Shown here piece by piece: positions 8,673 through 17,016 of a DNA stretch of 28,099 nucleotides. The notes beneath the pieces were generated by a model that worked only from the letters and a program-made list of their open reading frames with translations, was not told the DNA's origin and searched no databases. This stretch comes from an uncultured Pseudogracilibacillus sp. (GTDB lineage: Bacteria > Bacillota > Bacilli > Bacillales > Amphibacillaceae), in assembly GCA_937960785.1 (NCBI GenBank), contig CALGOZ010000151.1, positions 1 through 28,099 on the forward strand, read 5' to 3'. The position numbers were made by a program, and so were the translations under genes. Position 1 is the first letter of the stretch; each line of letters starts with the position of its first letter.

Positions 8673-8807
8673 TAAAGTATAACAAGTTCAAACATTATTT
8701 ATATTTTTGTCACAAAAAGTTACGAAAACAGCGGTAATATTAGCCCTTTTGAGTCATACACAATCATTGACTTTATGTTAAATTGTATTTGCAACAAACT
8801 TTAACAT
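8669..8807 (+). promoter_or_regulatory. Leader region of nosD with repeated ATGTTAAAGT motif
   Basis: ATGTTAAAGT occurs at 8669-8678 and inverted at 8798-8807; a close copy, ATGTTAAATT, is at 8775-8784. The last two form an inverted repeat centred about 41 bases ahead of the nosD start, possibly an operator or a leader hairpin. I found no convincing FNR box (TGTGA-N6-TCACA) and no clear -10/-35 pair, although TTGACT is present at 8767-8772. Confidence 0.4.
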
Positions 8808-8832
8808 CGATTAGGGGGAGGCACATCGATAA

Positions 8833-10143
8833 GTGAACAAATCTTTACGATTAAATATTTATCTTTTCATTGGGTTAATAACATGGTTACTATGGCCAAA
8901 TTTAATTTCAGCTAATAGTCAGTCATTGCAGTCCATTATTGACCAAGCTAGCGATGGTGAAGTTATTGAAATACCTCGGGGTACGTACGATGAATCTATC
9001 ACTATTGACAAAGCAATAACATTAGTTGGTGATGAAGACGTCATATTGCAAGTAGAGGAAAACGAACCGGCGATTACCATCCTCACAGATCATGTAACTA
9101 TTAAAGATTTGACAATTCTCTATCATGACAATATGAAAGAACAAGCGGCTTTATACGTAAATGGCGATAATAACGAGTTAGAAAACTTAACAATCCAAAC
9201 AAATAGTTACGGTATTCAACTTAAAGATGCACATCACAACAACATTACACAAGTGACGATTACCGGTGAAAAAAATGTACCAATACGTGAACGAAAACAC
9301 GGGATTGACTTGTTTCAAGCTGATCATAATACGATTAGTCACGCTAGGATTTCATATGTAGAGGATGGAATTTATATAGAAAGTAGTAAATATAATGTGA
9401 TTCATAACAATAAAGCTACTCATTCACGGTATGGATATCATTTAATGTTTACTAGAGAGACTCAACTATATGAAAATGAATCGTATGAAAATATAAGTGG
9501 CATGATGATTATGGGTACAAAAGGTACAAGTGCCTATCATAATAATTTAAAGTATAATCAAAAAAACGTTCAATCACTAGGTTTACTTTTATTCGATGTG
9601 CATGAGGCAATTATAGAAAAAAATAATATCGCCCATAACCGTGTCGGTATCTTTGTTGAAGACGCCCATAATAATGAAATTAGACATAATAATGTTCGAA
9701 ATAACTTTGTCGGTTTACAATTTAAACGTGCAGAAAGTAATTCCATCCATCATAATGCTTTTCTTGCTAATGTCGTACAAGGGCAGGCAGAAGAAAGTGC
9801 TCACAATAATACGAACAATAATTATTGGAGCGACCATGACGGACTTGATTTAACAGGGGATGGTTATAGTAGCTTAACTTATACGATTGATCCATTTTAT
9901 TTACATTTGACTGATGAGTTTCCACCTTATCGATTATTATTCCAATCACCTGGAATGATATTTTTAGAGAAGATGTTGCAAACACCTGCTGAACAACAAT
10001 TGACCGATGTTCAACCATTGTTAGAAAATCCACTCACAGATTACGACTTAACGGAGGATCGTACTAGCATCTTATTTGTTGTTAGCTCAGTTTTATTACT
10101 AATTAGTGGAACAATTATGTATATGGGGGTTAAACAAACATGA
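8833..10143 (+). CDS. nosD: NosD-like copper-maturation protein (right-handed beta-helix)
   Basis: Exported protein of 436 aa. N-terminal hydrophobic signal (about 8-27), then a CASH/PbH1 parallel beta-helix built from repeats with N-N-x-I and H-N-x-I patterns (about 95-330). A proline-containing linker and a C-terminal hydrophobic anchor (about 411-430) complete the protein. NosD works with the NosYF ABC transporter outside the membrane in assembling the copper sites of nitrous oxide reductase. GTG start with GGGGGAGG 11 bases upstream, rather long spacing. The stop overlaps the nosL start (ATGA). No nosZ lies in the window, so the client enzyme here is unknown. Confidence 0.85.
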   Translation: MNKSLRLNIYLFIGLITWLLWPNLISANSQSLQSIIDQASDGEVIEIPRGTYDESITIDKAITLVGDEDVILQVEENEPAITILTDHVTIKDLTILYHDNMKEQAALYVNGDNNELENLTIQTNSYGIQLKDAHHNNITQVTITGEKNVPIRERKHGIDLFQADHNTISHARISYVEDGIYIESSKYNVIHNNKATHSRYGYHLMFTRETQLYENESYENISGMMIMGTKGTSAYHNNLKYNQKNVQSLGLLLFDVHEAIIEKNNIAHNRVGIFVEDAHNNEIRHNNVRNNFVGLQFKRAESNSIHHNAFLANVVQGQAEESAHNNTNNNYWSDHDGLDLTGDGYSSLTYTIDPFYLHLTDEFPPYRLLFQSPGMIFLEKMLQTPAEQQLTDVQPLLENPLTDYDLTEDRTSILFVVSSVLLLISGTIMYMGVKQT

Positions 10144-10688
10144 GAAACAAGTTTTTACTTTTATTCGTTCTTTTACTAACAGTTGGGATTGTTGTAGCTT
10201 GTGGTAATAACGATGAAGCTACGATTGATGGGGAAACAGAGGCAACCAATGAAACTGAAGAGTTCGCTTATGAACCGGAAGATGTCGCAGATACCGATAT
10301 ATGTGATGTCTGTGCGATGGCTGTACCAGATAATCAACATGCGACTCAAATCGTATTGACAAATGAGCGTTCTTTAAAGTTTGATGATATCGGTTGTTTA
10401 CATGCTTGGATAGATGAAAATGGCGAGGACGATATCGGTACTGCCTTTGTCCGAGATTATCATACCGAGGAATGGATTGACATCGAAAATGCATCCTTCG
10501 TATATGAAGAAACAATTGAAACACCGATGGCCTATGGTGTCATTTCCTTCCAAGATCGTGAAGAGGCAGAAGAGTTTATTGAAGACTTCGGTAAAGGTAC
10601 GTTAATGACAAGAGACGACTTATACGATCATGAATGGTCAATGAACAAAGAAATGATGGACCATCATGATGATGAGCATGAGGATTAA
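10140..10688 (+). CDS. nosL: NosL copper-chaperone lipoprotein
   Basis: Lipoprotein of 182 aa with lipobox VVAC (Cys21). The core carries CDVCAM (Cys55, Cys58, Met60), the Cu(I)-binding C-x-x-C-x-M of NosL, and a second Cys in DDIGCLHAW. The tail MMDHHDDEHED is rich in His, Met and acidic residues and could bind further metal. NosL delivers copper to the NosDFY machinery at the outer membrane face. It overlaps nosD by four bases. A long hairpin (10718-10767) separates it from nosY. Confidence 0.9.
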   Translation: MRNKFLLLFVLLLTVGIVVACGNNDEATIDGETEATNETEEFAYEPEDVADTDICDVCAMAVPDNQHATQIVLTNERSLKFDDIGCLHAWIDENGEDDIGTAFVRDYHTEEWIDIENASFVYEETIETPMAYGVISFQDREEAEEFIEDFGKGTLMTRDDLYDHEWSMNKEMMDHHDDEHED

Positions 10689-10717
10689 TGGTACCTAATT
10701 ATATTAAATAACTGAAA

Positions 10718-10767
10718 ATGTATAGGTGAAAGTTAGACACTTTATGTCGATTCTTTCACCTATACAT
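10718..10767 (+). other. Long perfect hairpin between nosL and nosY
   Basis: ATGTATAGGTGAAAG (10718-10732) and CTTTCACCTATACAT (10753-10767) are perfect 15-base complements, with an inner GACA/TGTC pair in the loop. No T-run follows on the plus strand, so it is not a standard terminator for nosL. It may be a processing or stability element, an attenuator, or an operator. Confidence 0.7.
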
Positions 10768-10803
10768 CTATCTTGAAGGGAGAATAGTTGAGGTGATATC
10801 ACG

Positions 10804-11628
10804 TTGTTTACAGTCATGAAACGGGAGATAAAATTAGGCTTTCGAAACGCATGGACTTATTCCTTTTTAATTTTGTTTACACTTTTTACAAGTGGACTTT
10901 TATTATTACAAGCGAGTACAAGTAATGTCGAAGGTTATACTGATATGGCAGGTACGGTAATGAATATGACATTATATTTATTACCACTGATCACACTTTT
11001 ATTAGGTAGTTTTTCGATTACATCAGAAAAAGAGGATGGGCATTGGGCTCTTCTCGTAACCTATCCGATTTCGTCCTTTTCATTCTTAGTGGGGAAGTGG
11101 TTAGGATTAGCGATTACTTTGCTTACAATTGTCATCTTTAGTTTCGGCTTCTCAGGACTTTTAATGACTCTATTTAATCAAATGATTGCTATTCAAACCT
11201 TTTTGTTATTACTCGTCTTTGCTTTATTATTAGCACTTGCTTTTTTAAGTATCGCCTTTTTGATTGGGGCGATTGCTAAAAATCGCTGGCATGCACTTAT
11301 TTGGACGATTGGTGTATGGTTTATATTTATTATTAGTTGGCCACTAATTATCATTAGTTTGTTAAGTCTTTTACCTTCGTATCAAATGATTCAACCTACT
11401 TTACAATTTGTCACAATATTAAATCCAGCTGAGTTAATTCGCATATTTACGATGATGCGACTTGGCGCTGGTTCTGCTTTTGGTGCGGAATATGATGCAT
11501 GGATTACCTGGGCTACTAGTAATAGTGGGTTAATTATTTTTATCGTAGTCTTTTTGTCGATTATTATCGTGACGTTATTTATTAGTAGTCTGTTGTGGAA
11601 ACGAGGCGAACAATATGGTACAAGCTAA
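10804..11628 (+). CDS. nosY: NosY ABC-2-type permease
   Basis: Polytopic membrane protein of 274 aa with six hydrophobic segments. The SFSITSEKEDGHWALLVTYP block (69-88) is characteristic of NosY and related ABC-2 permeases that carry gliding or copper-maturation functions. With NosF and NosD it should form the NosDFY complex. TTG start with a strong GAGGTGAT six bases upstream (10790-10797); an ATG at codon 5 is less well placed. It overlaps nosF by 14 bases. Confidence 0.83.
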   Translation: MFTVMKREIKLGFRNAWTYSFLILFTLFTSGLLLLQASTSNVEGYTDMAGTVMNMTLYLLPLITLLLGSFSITSEKEDGHWALLVTYPISSFSFLVGKWLGLAITLLTIVIFSFGFSGLLMTLFNQMIAIQTFLLLLVFALLLALAFLSIAFLIGAIAKNRWHALIWTIGVWFIFIISWPLIIISLLSLLPSYQMIQPTLQFVTILNPAELIRIFTMMRLGAGSAFGAEYDAWITWATSNSGLIIFIVVFLSIIIVTLFISSLLWKRGEQYGTS

Positions 11629-12337
11629 ACATAAATTACTCAAAATTGATAATATCACAAAATCCTTTCATAGAACGGAAATTATTGCGCCATTTTCCCA
11701 CACATTACAACGAGGGAATATACTAGCATTATGTGGTGGAAATGGGGCGGGAAAGAGTACACTCATTCGGATGATTACCGGTTTAATTAAACCGACAACA
11801 GGTTCCATTTCACTGGACGGCTATGATTTAAATAAAGATAGAAAGAAATATATGCAAATGTTCGGTTATATGCCGGATGATTTCAATTTCCAAAAATCAA
11901 TTAGCGCTAAGGAAACGATTCAATTTTATGCAAATTTAAAAAAAGTTGATTGTCGTCGGATGATGAAAGTAATCGAAGCCGTTGGTTTAAGCGAACATTT
12001 AAATAAGAAAGTACATGCATTCTCAAAAGGAATGAAGCAAAGGTTATTGTTAGCGCAGGCTTTACTTAGTGAGCCTAAGTTATTAATCCTTGATGAGCCG
12101 ACGAATGGTTTAGACCCTTATTGGATTAAGCAGTTTAGTGAATTAATGCTTGCTGCTCGGGACAATGGACAAACAGTGATCTTTTCTACGCACGACTTAC
12201 ACGTAGCAGAAGAGATTGCTGATGAAGTTGTGTTTTTAAACGCTGGAAAAATTATAAGTAAAGGACCTATTCATGCATATCGCGATACGGGACTTTACCA
12301 AACGTTTCAGCAATTATATTTTTCAAAGGCTACTTAG
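11615..12337 (+). CDS. nosF: NosF ABC transporter ATPase
   Basis: ATPase of 240 aa driving NosY. Walker A is GGNGAGKS (41-48), the signature is the variant FSKGM (136-140), Walker B is LLILDEP (156-162) and the H-loop is STHDLH (191-196). GYMPDDFNFQ (84-93) occupies the Q-loop region. All catalytic positions are kept. It starts inside nosY with GAGGCGA upstream. Its 3' end overlaps the convergent response-regulator gene by eight bases, leaving no room for a terminator between them. Confidence 0.87.
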   Translation: MVQAKHKLLKIDNITKSFHRTEIIAPFSHTLQRGNILALCGGNGAGKSTLIRMITGLIKPTTGSISLDGYDLNKDRKKYMQMFGYMPDDFNFQKSISAKETIQFYANLKKVDCRRMMKVIEAVGLSEHLNKKVHAFSKGMKQRLLLAQALLSEPKLLILDEPTNGLDPYWIKQFSELMLAARDNGQTVIFSTHDLHVAEEIADEVVFLNAGKIISKGPIHAYRDTGLYQTFQQLYFSKAT

Positions 12338-12980
12338 TATGAACGATTCCATGTTCATAGGCGTATTTAGCTAATTGCACCCGATTATTTAAATGAAGTT
12401 TCTGAAATAAATTTTTTAAGTGATTTTTAACAGTATGCTCCGATATACCTAATTGCACGGAAATTTCCTTATTCGTAAGTCCTTTTGCTACCCATGTTAA
12501 AATTTCATATTCTCGTTTAGATAAATTCGGATCTAACATTGGTGTATCGGGCTTCTTTTCTGTAAATTCTTGTAACAATTGTTTAGCTAAAAATTCATCG
12601 ATATGCATATCATCGTGTATAATCGCTTTTAAGTATGGAATCCATGAATCGTGTTCGACATGTTTTAATAAGTAGCCTTGTGCACCATATTTAATTGATT
12701 CGAACAAATCAACGACATCATCTGACACAGTAACCATTACTATTTTTACGTATGGAAATGAAGCTTTTATTCTCCTTGTTGCCTCGATACCGCTTATATC
12801 AGGCAAGCGAATATCCATTAAAATTAAATCCGGCATATGTTTTTCTGTTAGTTGAAGTGCTTCTTTCCCATTTTTAGCTTCGGAAATAACGTGAAATATC
12901 TTATCCTCTTGTAAGATTTCCTTCATTGCTTCCCTTGCCATCGGATGATCATCAACGATGAGGACCTTAACTTTTTCCAC
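12330..12980 (-). CDS. NarL/FixJ-family response regulator
   Basis: Protein of 216 aa: receiver domain with acidic pocket Asp10-Asp11 and phosphoacceptor Asp56 in LMDIRLPDISG, then a LuxR-type helix-turn-helix (LSKREYEILTWVAKGLTNKE and HTVKNHL blocks). I place the start at the GTG ending at 12980: AGGAG lies ten bases upstream and the receiver begins at once. A frame extending to 13070 would add 30 residues buried inside the kinase gene. Partner of the kinase 16 bases upstream. It probably answers an envelope or respiratory signal; control of the facing nos genes is possible but unproven. Confidence 0.88.
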   Translation of the reverse strand: MEKVKVLIVDDHPMAREAMKEILQEDKIFHVISEAKNGKEALQLTEKHMPDLILMDIRLPDISGIEATRRIKASFPYVKIVMVTVSDDVVDLFESIKYGAQGYLLKHVEHDSWIPYLKAIIHDDMHIDEFLAKQLLQEFTEKKPDTPMLDPNLSKREYEILTWVAKGLTNKEISVQLGISEHTVKNHLKNLFQKLHLNNRVQLAKYAYEHGIVHTK

Positions 12981-12996
12981 CGGTTTATTGCTCCTT

Positions 12997-13815
12997 TCAA
13001 TTAGTTGAAAAAGAAACAATCGTCTTTTCCTTTTTTCGTTCAATTGAAAAATTCCAATTGATTCGTTCACAGCGTTCTTGCATCATACGGATGCCAAAAT
13101 GTCCAACGAGAGGTTTTTCAATTTGAAAACCATCACCATTATCTTTTATTTCTATTTCCTTTTGTGATTCACTTATTTGAGCTTTCACAGTCACTTCACT
13201 AGCCTTGGCATGTTTTCGGACATTTATTAAAGCCTCTTTAATACAGAAGATTAGTTCACGTTTTTCTTGTATAGTTAGACATTGTTCGTCGATTTCGATA
13301 ACCGTCTTAACGTCTATGTCAGTTTCACTTTGAAATGAATGAATCTCATCCTTTATTTTTTGTATAAAGTCTACTTCATCGACAACAGGTTGGCGCAAAT
13401 TCTCAATACCTGTACGTACGTAGTCATGGATATCGATTACACTTGCTTGAATTTCTTTTAGTTTTTCTTGATCTTCTTCAGAAACTTTTAATTTCCCTAA
13501 CTGTCTAATTTTTACTGATAACAAAAATAGTGATTGCGCCATCCCATCGTGCAATTCGCGAGCAATTCGTTCACGCTCTTCTAAAGCGACCTTTTCTGTT
13601 CGTTCCTGTTGCAATTGTTCTTGCATCAATTCTATTTTCGCAAAAAGACGAGTTAATAAAGTGAAAGTTACAAATAATACAATCACAGGTGTGAGCCAGT
13701 TTCCTAAATCCATAGAAATGTATGGTAATAAATATTCGTGACGAACATATTCCCAAATCCCAACTGTTAGAGTCGGAATTAATAAGATTAGCCATTTTAA
13801 TTGATTATAAGTCAT
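12997..13815 (-). CDS. Membrane sensor histidine kinase, HisKA_3 type
   Basis: Kinase of 272 aa with two membrane helices near 8-25 and 40-58 and only a short loop between them, then a coiled coil. The dimerisation helix carries His89 in ERERIARELHDGMAQ, followed by an HATPase_c domain with N-box KEALINVRKHAKA, DNGDGF and GHFGIRMMQER. The layout is that of LiaS/YdfH-like kinases with no PAS, GAF or Fe-S motif, so the signal is probably sensed in or at the membrane. ATG start with AGAGGTG upstream. It forms an operon with the regulator. The start lies 37 bases downstream of the tex stop, so read-through from sigB-tex is possible. Confidence 0.88.
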   Translation of the reverse strand: MTYNQLKWLILLIPTLTVGIWEYVRHEYLLPYISMDLGNWLTPVIVLFVTFTLLTRLFAKIELMQEQLQQERTEKVALEERERIARELHDGMAQSLFLLSVKIRQLGKLKVSEEDQEKLKEIQASVIDIHDYVRTGIENLRQPVVDEVDFIQKIKDEIHSFQSETDIDVKTVIEIDEQCLTIQEKRELIFCIKEALINVRKHAKASEVTVKAQISESQKEIEIKDNGDGFQIEKPLVGHFGIRMMQERCERINWNFSIERKKEKTIVSFSTN

Positions 13816-13852
13816 TTAAACACCTCTTGCTGCTTAGTCAATCAATTAAAAA

Positions 13853-15997
13853 TTACACCATTCGTAAGGCAATTCGTTCTCTCTCTACATCTACTTCCTC
13901 TACCCATACGGTCACGACATCACCGACGGAAACAACGTCCATAGGATGCTTAACAAAACGATTAGCCATCTTTGAAATATGAACGAGCCCGTCTTGTCCA
14001 ACACCAATATCGATAAAGGCACCGAAATCGACGACATTACGAACGGTTCCTTCAAGTTCCATACCTTCCTCTAAATCTTCTAATGTTAATACTTTTTGTT
14101 TTAAAATCGGTTGTGGAAAATCATCGCGCATATCCCTATTTGGTCGCTGTAATGCTTCGATAATATCCGTTAAAGTCGGCACACCGGTATTTAATTTTTC
14201 TGCCATTTCTTCTACATCTATTTCTTCTAGTCGCTTTCGCAACGTATCTGTTCCAATTGCTTCTAAAGTGATATCGATCTTTTCTAAAAGGGCTAACGTT
14301 ACATCATAACTTTCTGGGTGAATTGGCGTTTGATCTAAAGGATGATCTCCATCGACAATGCGTAAAAATCCGATACTCTGCTCATACGTTTTCGGCCCTA
14401 GTCGTGGGACTTCCTTTAATTGATTTCGATTCGTGAATTTCCCTAATTCATTGCGAAGCTTCACGATATTTGTTGCTGTCGTCTTCGTTAAGCCAGCTAC
14501 TCGTTCTAGAAGTGGAGCAGATGCTGTATTTACATTTACCCCTACTTGGTTTACGGCTGTTTCAACGACAAAATGTAAAGATTCCGTTAACTCTTTTTGC
14601 GACACATCATGTTGATATTGTCCGACACCAATCGATTTTGGATCAATTTTTACTAATTCAGCAAGAGGATCTTGTACTCTACGAGCGATCGAAACGGCAC
14701 TTCTTTCTTCAACCTCTAAGTCCGGAAACTCTTCTCTAGCTAATTCCGACGCTGAATATACACTTGCACCTGCTTCATTCACAATAATATATGGTGTTTT
14801 TAATTGATTTGCTTCAATAACTTGTGAGATAAACTGTTCCGTCTCGCGCGAAGCTGTTCCATTTCCTATTGCAATTAACTCAATTGGGTACTTTTCCATT
14901 AGTTTAAGGATTATTTTTTCTGAACTTTTATAATCGTTCGTCGGTGGTGTTGGATACATTACGCCTGTTTCTTGCATTTTACCTGTTTCATCGACGACAG
15001 CTAACTTACATCCGGTTCGATAAGCCGGGTCGATGCTTAAAATCATCCGCCCCCGTAACGGTGGTTGTAAAAGTAATTGTCGTAAATTTTTCGAAAAAAC
15101 TTCAATCGCTTGAGCTTCTGCTTCTTCTGTCAAACGACTTCTTACATCGCGCTCAACCGCCGGCTGAAGCAAACGTTTATAACTATCCTGTATTGCATTA
15201 ATTAAAATTTCATAGATCGGTGTTTCTTCGGAAGTTTTTACAATTTCCTTTTCTAAATAAATTAAAATCTTTTCCTCTGGAGCTATGATTGTAACACGTA
15301 AAACGTCTTCTTTTTCCCCTCGATTAATCGCCAATACCCGGTGGGAGACTAATTGGCGAACCGCTTGGGAAAATTCATAGTAGATTGCGTAGGTTTTTGC
15401 TTCATCCAGCTCCTCGTTTTTTAACGATGTTTGTAGTTCACCTTCCTGCCATGTCAAACGACGAATCTCTTCACGAAATTGAGCATGATCGGAAATCCAT
15501 TCGGCAATAATATCATTAACACCATTAAGGACGTCAGCTTCCGTCTTTACGTCATGTTCCTCGTTAAAATACTTTGGAATTTCATCACTAACGTCGGTAA
15601 CCGATTGTTCCCATACGAGCTTCGCTAAAGGCTCTAAACCTTTTTCTTTAGCAATCGTCGCTCGTGTTCGACGCTTTTGACGATAAGGACGATATAGATC
15701 TTCGACTCGTTGAAGCTTTGTCGCTTGTTCGATTTCTTGCTTTAATTCTTCTGTTAATTTTCCTTGCTCATCAATTAAACGTATCACTTCTTCTTTACGT
15801 TCATGTAATTGCACAGCGTAAGTCCAGTGATCTTGAATCGCTTTAATTTCTGTTTCATCTAATCCACCCGTTACTTCTTTTCGGTAACGAGCGATAAAGG
15901 GTACCGTATTTCCTTCATCAAGTAGTTCGATTACTTTTTTTACAGTCGTTGGTTTTTGTTTTACTTCTTTTGCAACTAATTTTAGTAGGTGTTCCAC
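13853..15997 (-). CDS. tex: Tex-family RNA-binding transcription accessory protein
   Basis: Cytoplasmic protein of 714 aa, close to the length of B. subtilis YdcI. Order: helical Tex N-terminal region containing VPFIARYRKEVTGGLDE (33-49), a YqgF/RNase-H-like domain starting near ILSIDPAYRTG (about 323), helix-hairpin-helix repeats (VGVNVNTAS to LGPKTYEQSIGF) and a C-terminal S1 domain (about 643-714; VVDFGAFIDIGVGQDGLVH). Tex binds nucleic acid and influences transcription; its exact role is not settled. GTG start with AAAGGGG upstream. It follows sigB by 30 bases. In B. subtilis tex also lies downstream of sigB, with rsbX and small genes between. Confidence 0.93.
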   Translation of the reverse strand: MEHLLKLVAKEVKQKPTTVKKVIELLDEGNTVPFIARYRKEVTGGLDETEIKAIQDHWTYAVQLHERKEEVIRLIDEQGKLTEELKQEIEQATKLQRVEDLYRPYRQKRRTRATIAKEKGLEPLAKLVWEQSVTDVSDEIPKYFNEEHDVKTEADVLNGVNDIIAEWISDHAQFREEIRRLTWQEGELQTSLKNEELDEAKTYAIYYEFSQAVRQLVSHRVLAINRGEKEDVLRVTIIAPEEKILIYLEKEIVKTSEETPIYEILINAIQDSYKRLLQPAVERDVRSRLTEEAEAQAIEVFSKNLRQLLLQPPLRGRMILSIDPAYRTGCKLAVVDETGKMQETGVMYPTPPTNDYKSSEKIILKLMEKYPIELIAIGNGTASRETEQFISQVIEANQLKTPYIIVNEAGASVYSASELAREEFPDLEVEERSAVSIARRVQDPLAELVKIDPKSIGVGQYQHDVSQKELTESLHFVVETAVNQVGVNVNTASAPLLERVAGLTKTTATNIVKLRNELGKFTNRNQLKEVPRLGPKTYEQSIGFLRIVDGDHPLDQTPIHPESYDVTLALLEKIDITLEAIGTDTLRKRLEEIDVEEMAEKLNTGVPTLTDIIEALQRPNRDMRDDFPQPILKQKVLTLEDLEEGMELEGTVRNVVDFGAFIDIGVGQDGLVHISKMANRFVKHPMDVVSVGDVVTVWVEEVDVERERIALRMV

Positions 15998-16027
15998 AAT
16001 GTTACCCCTTTCTTTCGTCTGTACATT

Positions 16028-16813
16028 TTAAACAATTTCAAAATCTTCAATGTTTTCTAGTTCATTGCGAAGTTTATTTAAGGCTTGTCTTTGTATGCGA
16101 GATACTTGCATTTGTGATACTCCTAATATTTCACCGACTTCATTTTGAGTCATTCGATCATAAAATAAGTGAATTAATACCTTTTGCTCTCGGTTTTCTA
16201 ATGTTGGAAAAATACTTTCTAACAACATCTTTCTTTCGACGTGATCGTAATATGATTCATCTACTTCTATTACATCTAGTAAAGTAAATAATTGTTCATC
16301 GGAAACTTTCTTATATTTAAAATCAACGGACAAAGTATTGTAATTTTTCATCATCTCGATTAATTCCGGTAATTCTTCTTTATCAAGGGATAAGTAATTT
16401 GCTATTTCTTCTAATGTCGGCGTTCGTTCTATAGTCATGAGCAATTGATCGATTGCGCGTTGTATTTTTGGACCTAATTCTTTTACCCGCCGTGGAACGT
16501 AGACACTCCAAGTCTTATCCCGCAGATACCGTTTAATCTCACCTTTAATCGTGGGTATCGCAAAAGATTCAAACGAACTACCATAAGATAAATCAAAACG
16601 TTTCACTGCATTTATTAGCCCGATCATTCCAACTTGATATAAGTCTTCAAAATTTGCTTGATCAAAGGCATATTTTCGTGCTAATGAATAAACTAAGCCT
16701 TCATATTGTAACACAATTTCTTCTTTTATTTCTTTATTATCCGGAGAGGCTTGAATTTGTTCAATAATGTCGTATACTTTCTTACCGTCTGGGTCACTCT
16801 TTTGCATCGTCAT
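16028..16813 (-). CDS. sigB: SigB-type alternative sigma factor
   Basis: Sigma-70 factor of 261 aa lacking region 1.1. Region 2 includes DLYQVGMIGLINAVKRFD and SFESFAIPTIKGEIKRYLRD, then TWSVYVPRRVKELGPKI, which is very close to SigB. Region 4 ends in VGEILGVSQMQVSRIQRQAL. It directs RNA polymerase to general-stress promoters. ATG start with AGGAGTGA upstream. Unlike the usual rsbV-rsbW-sigB-rsbX order, no anti-sigma or anti-anti-sigma gene adjoins it; the upstream neighbour is a DUF4870 gene. A sporulation sigma (SigF/SigG) is less likely because of the missing spoIIA context and the SigB-like region 3. How its activity is restrained is not visible here. Confidence 0.82.
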   Translation of the reverse strand: MTMQKSDPDGKKVYDIIEQIQASPDNKEIKEEIVLQYEGLVYSLARKYAFDQANFEDLYQVGMIGLINAVKRFDLSYGSSFESFAIPTIKGEIKRYLRDKTWSVYVPRRVKELGPKIQRAIDQLLMTIERTPTLEEIANYLSLDKEELPELIEMMKNYNTLSVDFKYKKVSDEQLFTLLDVIEVDESYYDHVERKMLLESIFPTLENREQKVLIHLFYDRMTQNEVGEILGVSQMQVSRIQRQALNKLRNELENIEDFEIV

Positions 16814-16912
16814 TACAAATCACTCCTGTTTTTTTCTGATCGACGATTCTTAACGCGTGACAACTTACTCTTAGTTAAACTTTTTTCATCATTACGAACA
16901 CCTGCTATGCAT

Positions 16913-16941
16913 ATTATAACAAACTGTCCTTCGTAATCGAA
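16913..16941 (-). promoter_or_regulatory. Likely SigA promoter of sigB-tex
   Basis: On the minus strand: TTCGAT (complement of 16936-16941), 17-base spacer, TATAAT (complement of 16913-16918), about 100 bases ahead of the sigB start. No SigB-type GTTTAA...GGGTAT pair was found, so autoregulation is not apparent. Confidence 0.5.
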
Positions 16942-16969
16942 TCACTTTTTTTACAAAAGAATAATTAAA

Positions 16970-17008
16970 AACATCTTAGAATATTCTTATGGAACGTTCT
17001 AAGATGTT
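16970..17008 (-). terminator. Terminator of the DUF4870 gene
   Basis: AACATCTTAGAA (16970-16981) and TTCTAAGATGTT (16997-17008) form a perfect 12-bp stem with further partial pairing inside. On the minus strand it is followed by TTTTTAATT. It ends the DUF4870 transcript and separates it from sigB. Confidence 0.85.
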
Positions 17009-17016
17009 AAGATACA

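Noticed and set aside
8700..8832. FNR or Rex box ahead of nosD
   Set aside because: TTGTCACAAAAAG is present, but no symmetrical TGTGA-N6-TCACA or TTGTGA-N6-TCACAA match.
12981..13070. N-terminal extension of the response regulator
   Set aside because: The added 30 residues overlap the kinase gene, and a GTG with AGGAG is correctly placed at 12980.
13571..13795. Open frames overlapping the kinase, tex, katA, yclO and other genes
   Set aside because: They lie inside well-supported genes, lack proper ribosome binding sites and show no recognisable protein features.
16860..16890. SigB autoregulatory promoter or solo repeat unit upstream of sigB
   Set aside because: GTTTAA and CAACTTACTC are present, but without GGGTAT at the right distance and without the GTAAGT arm.
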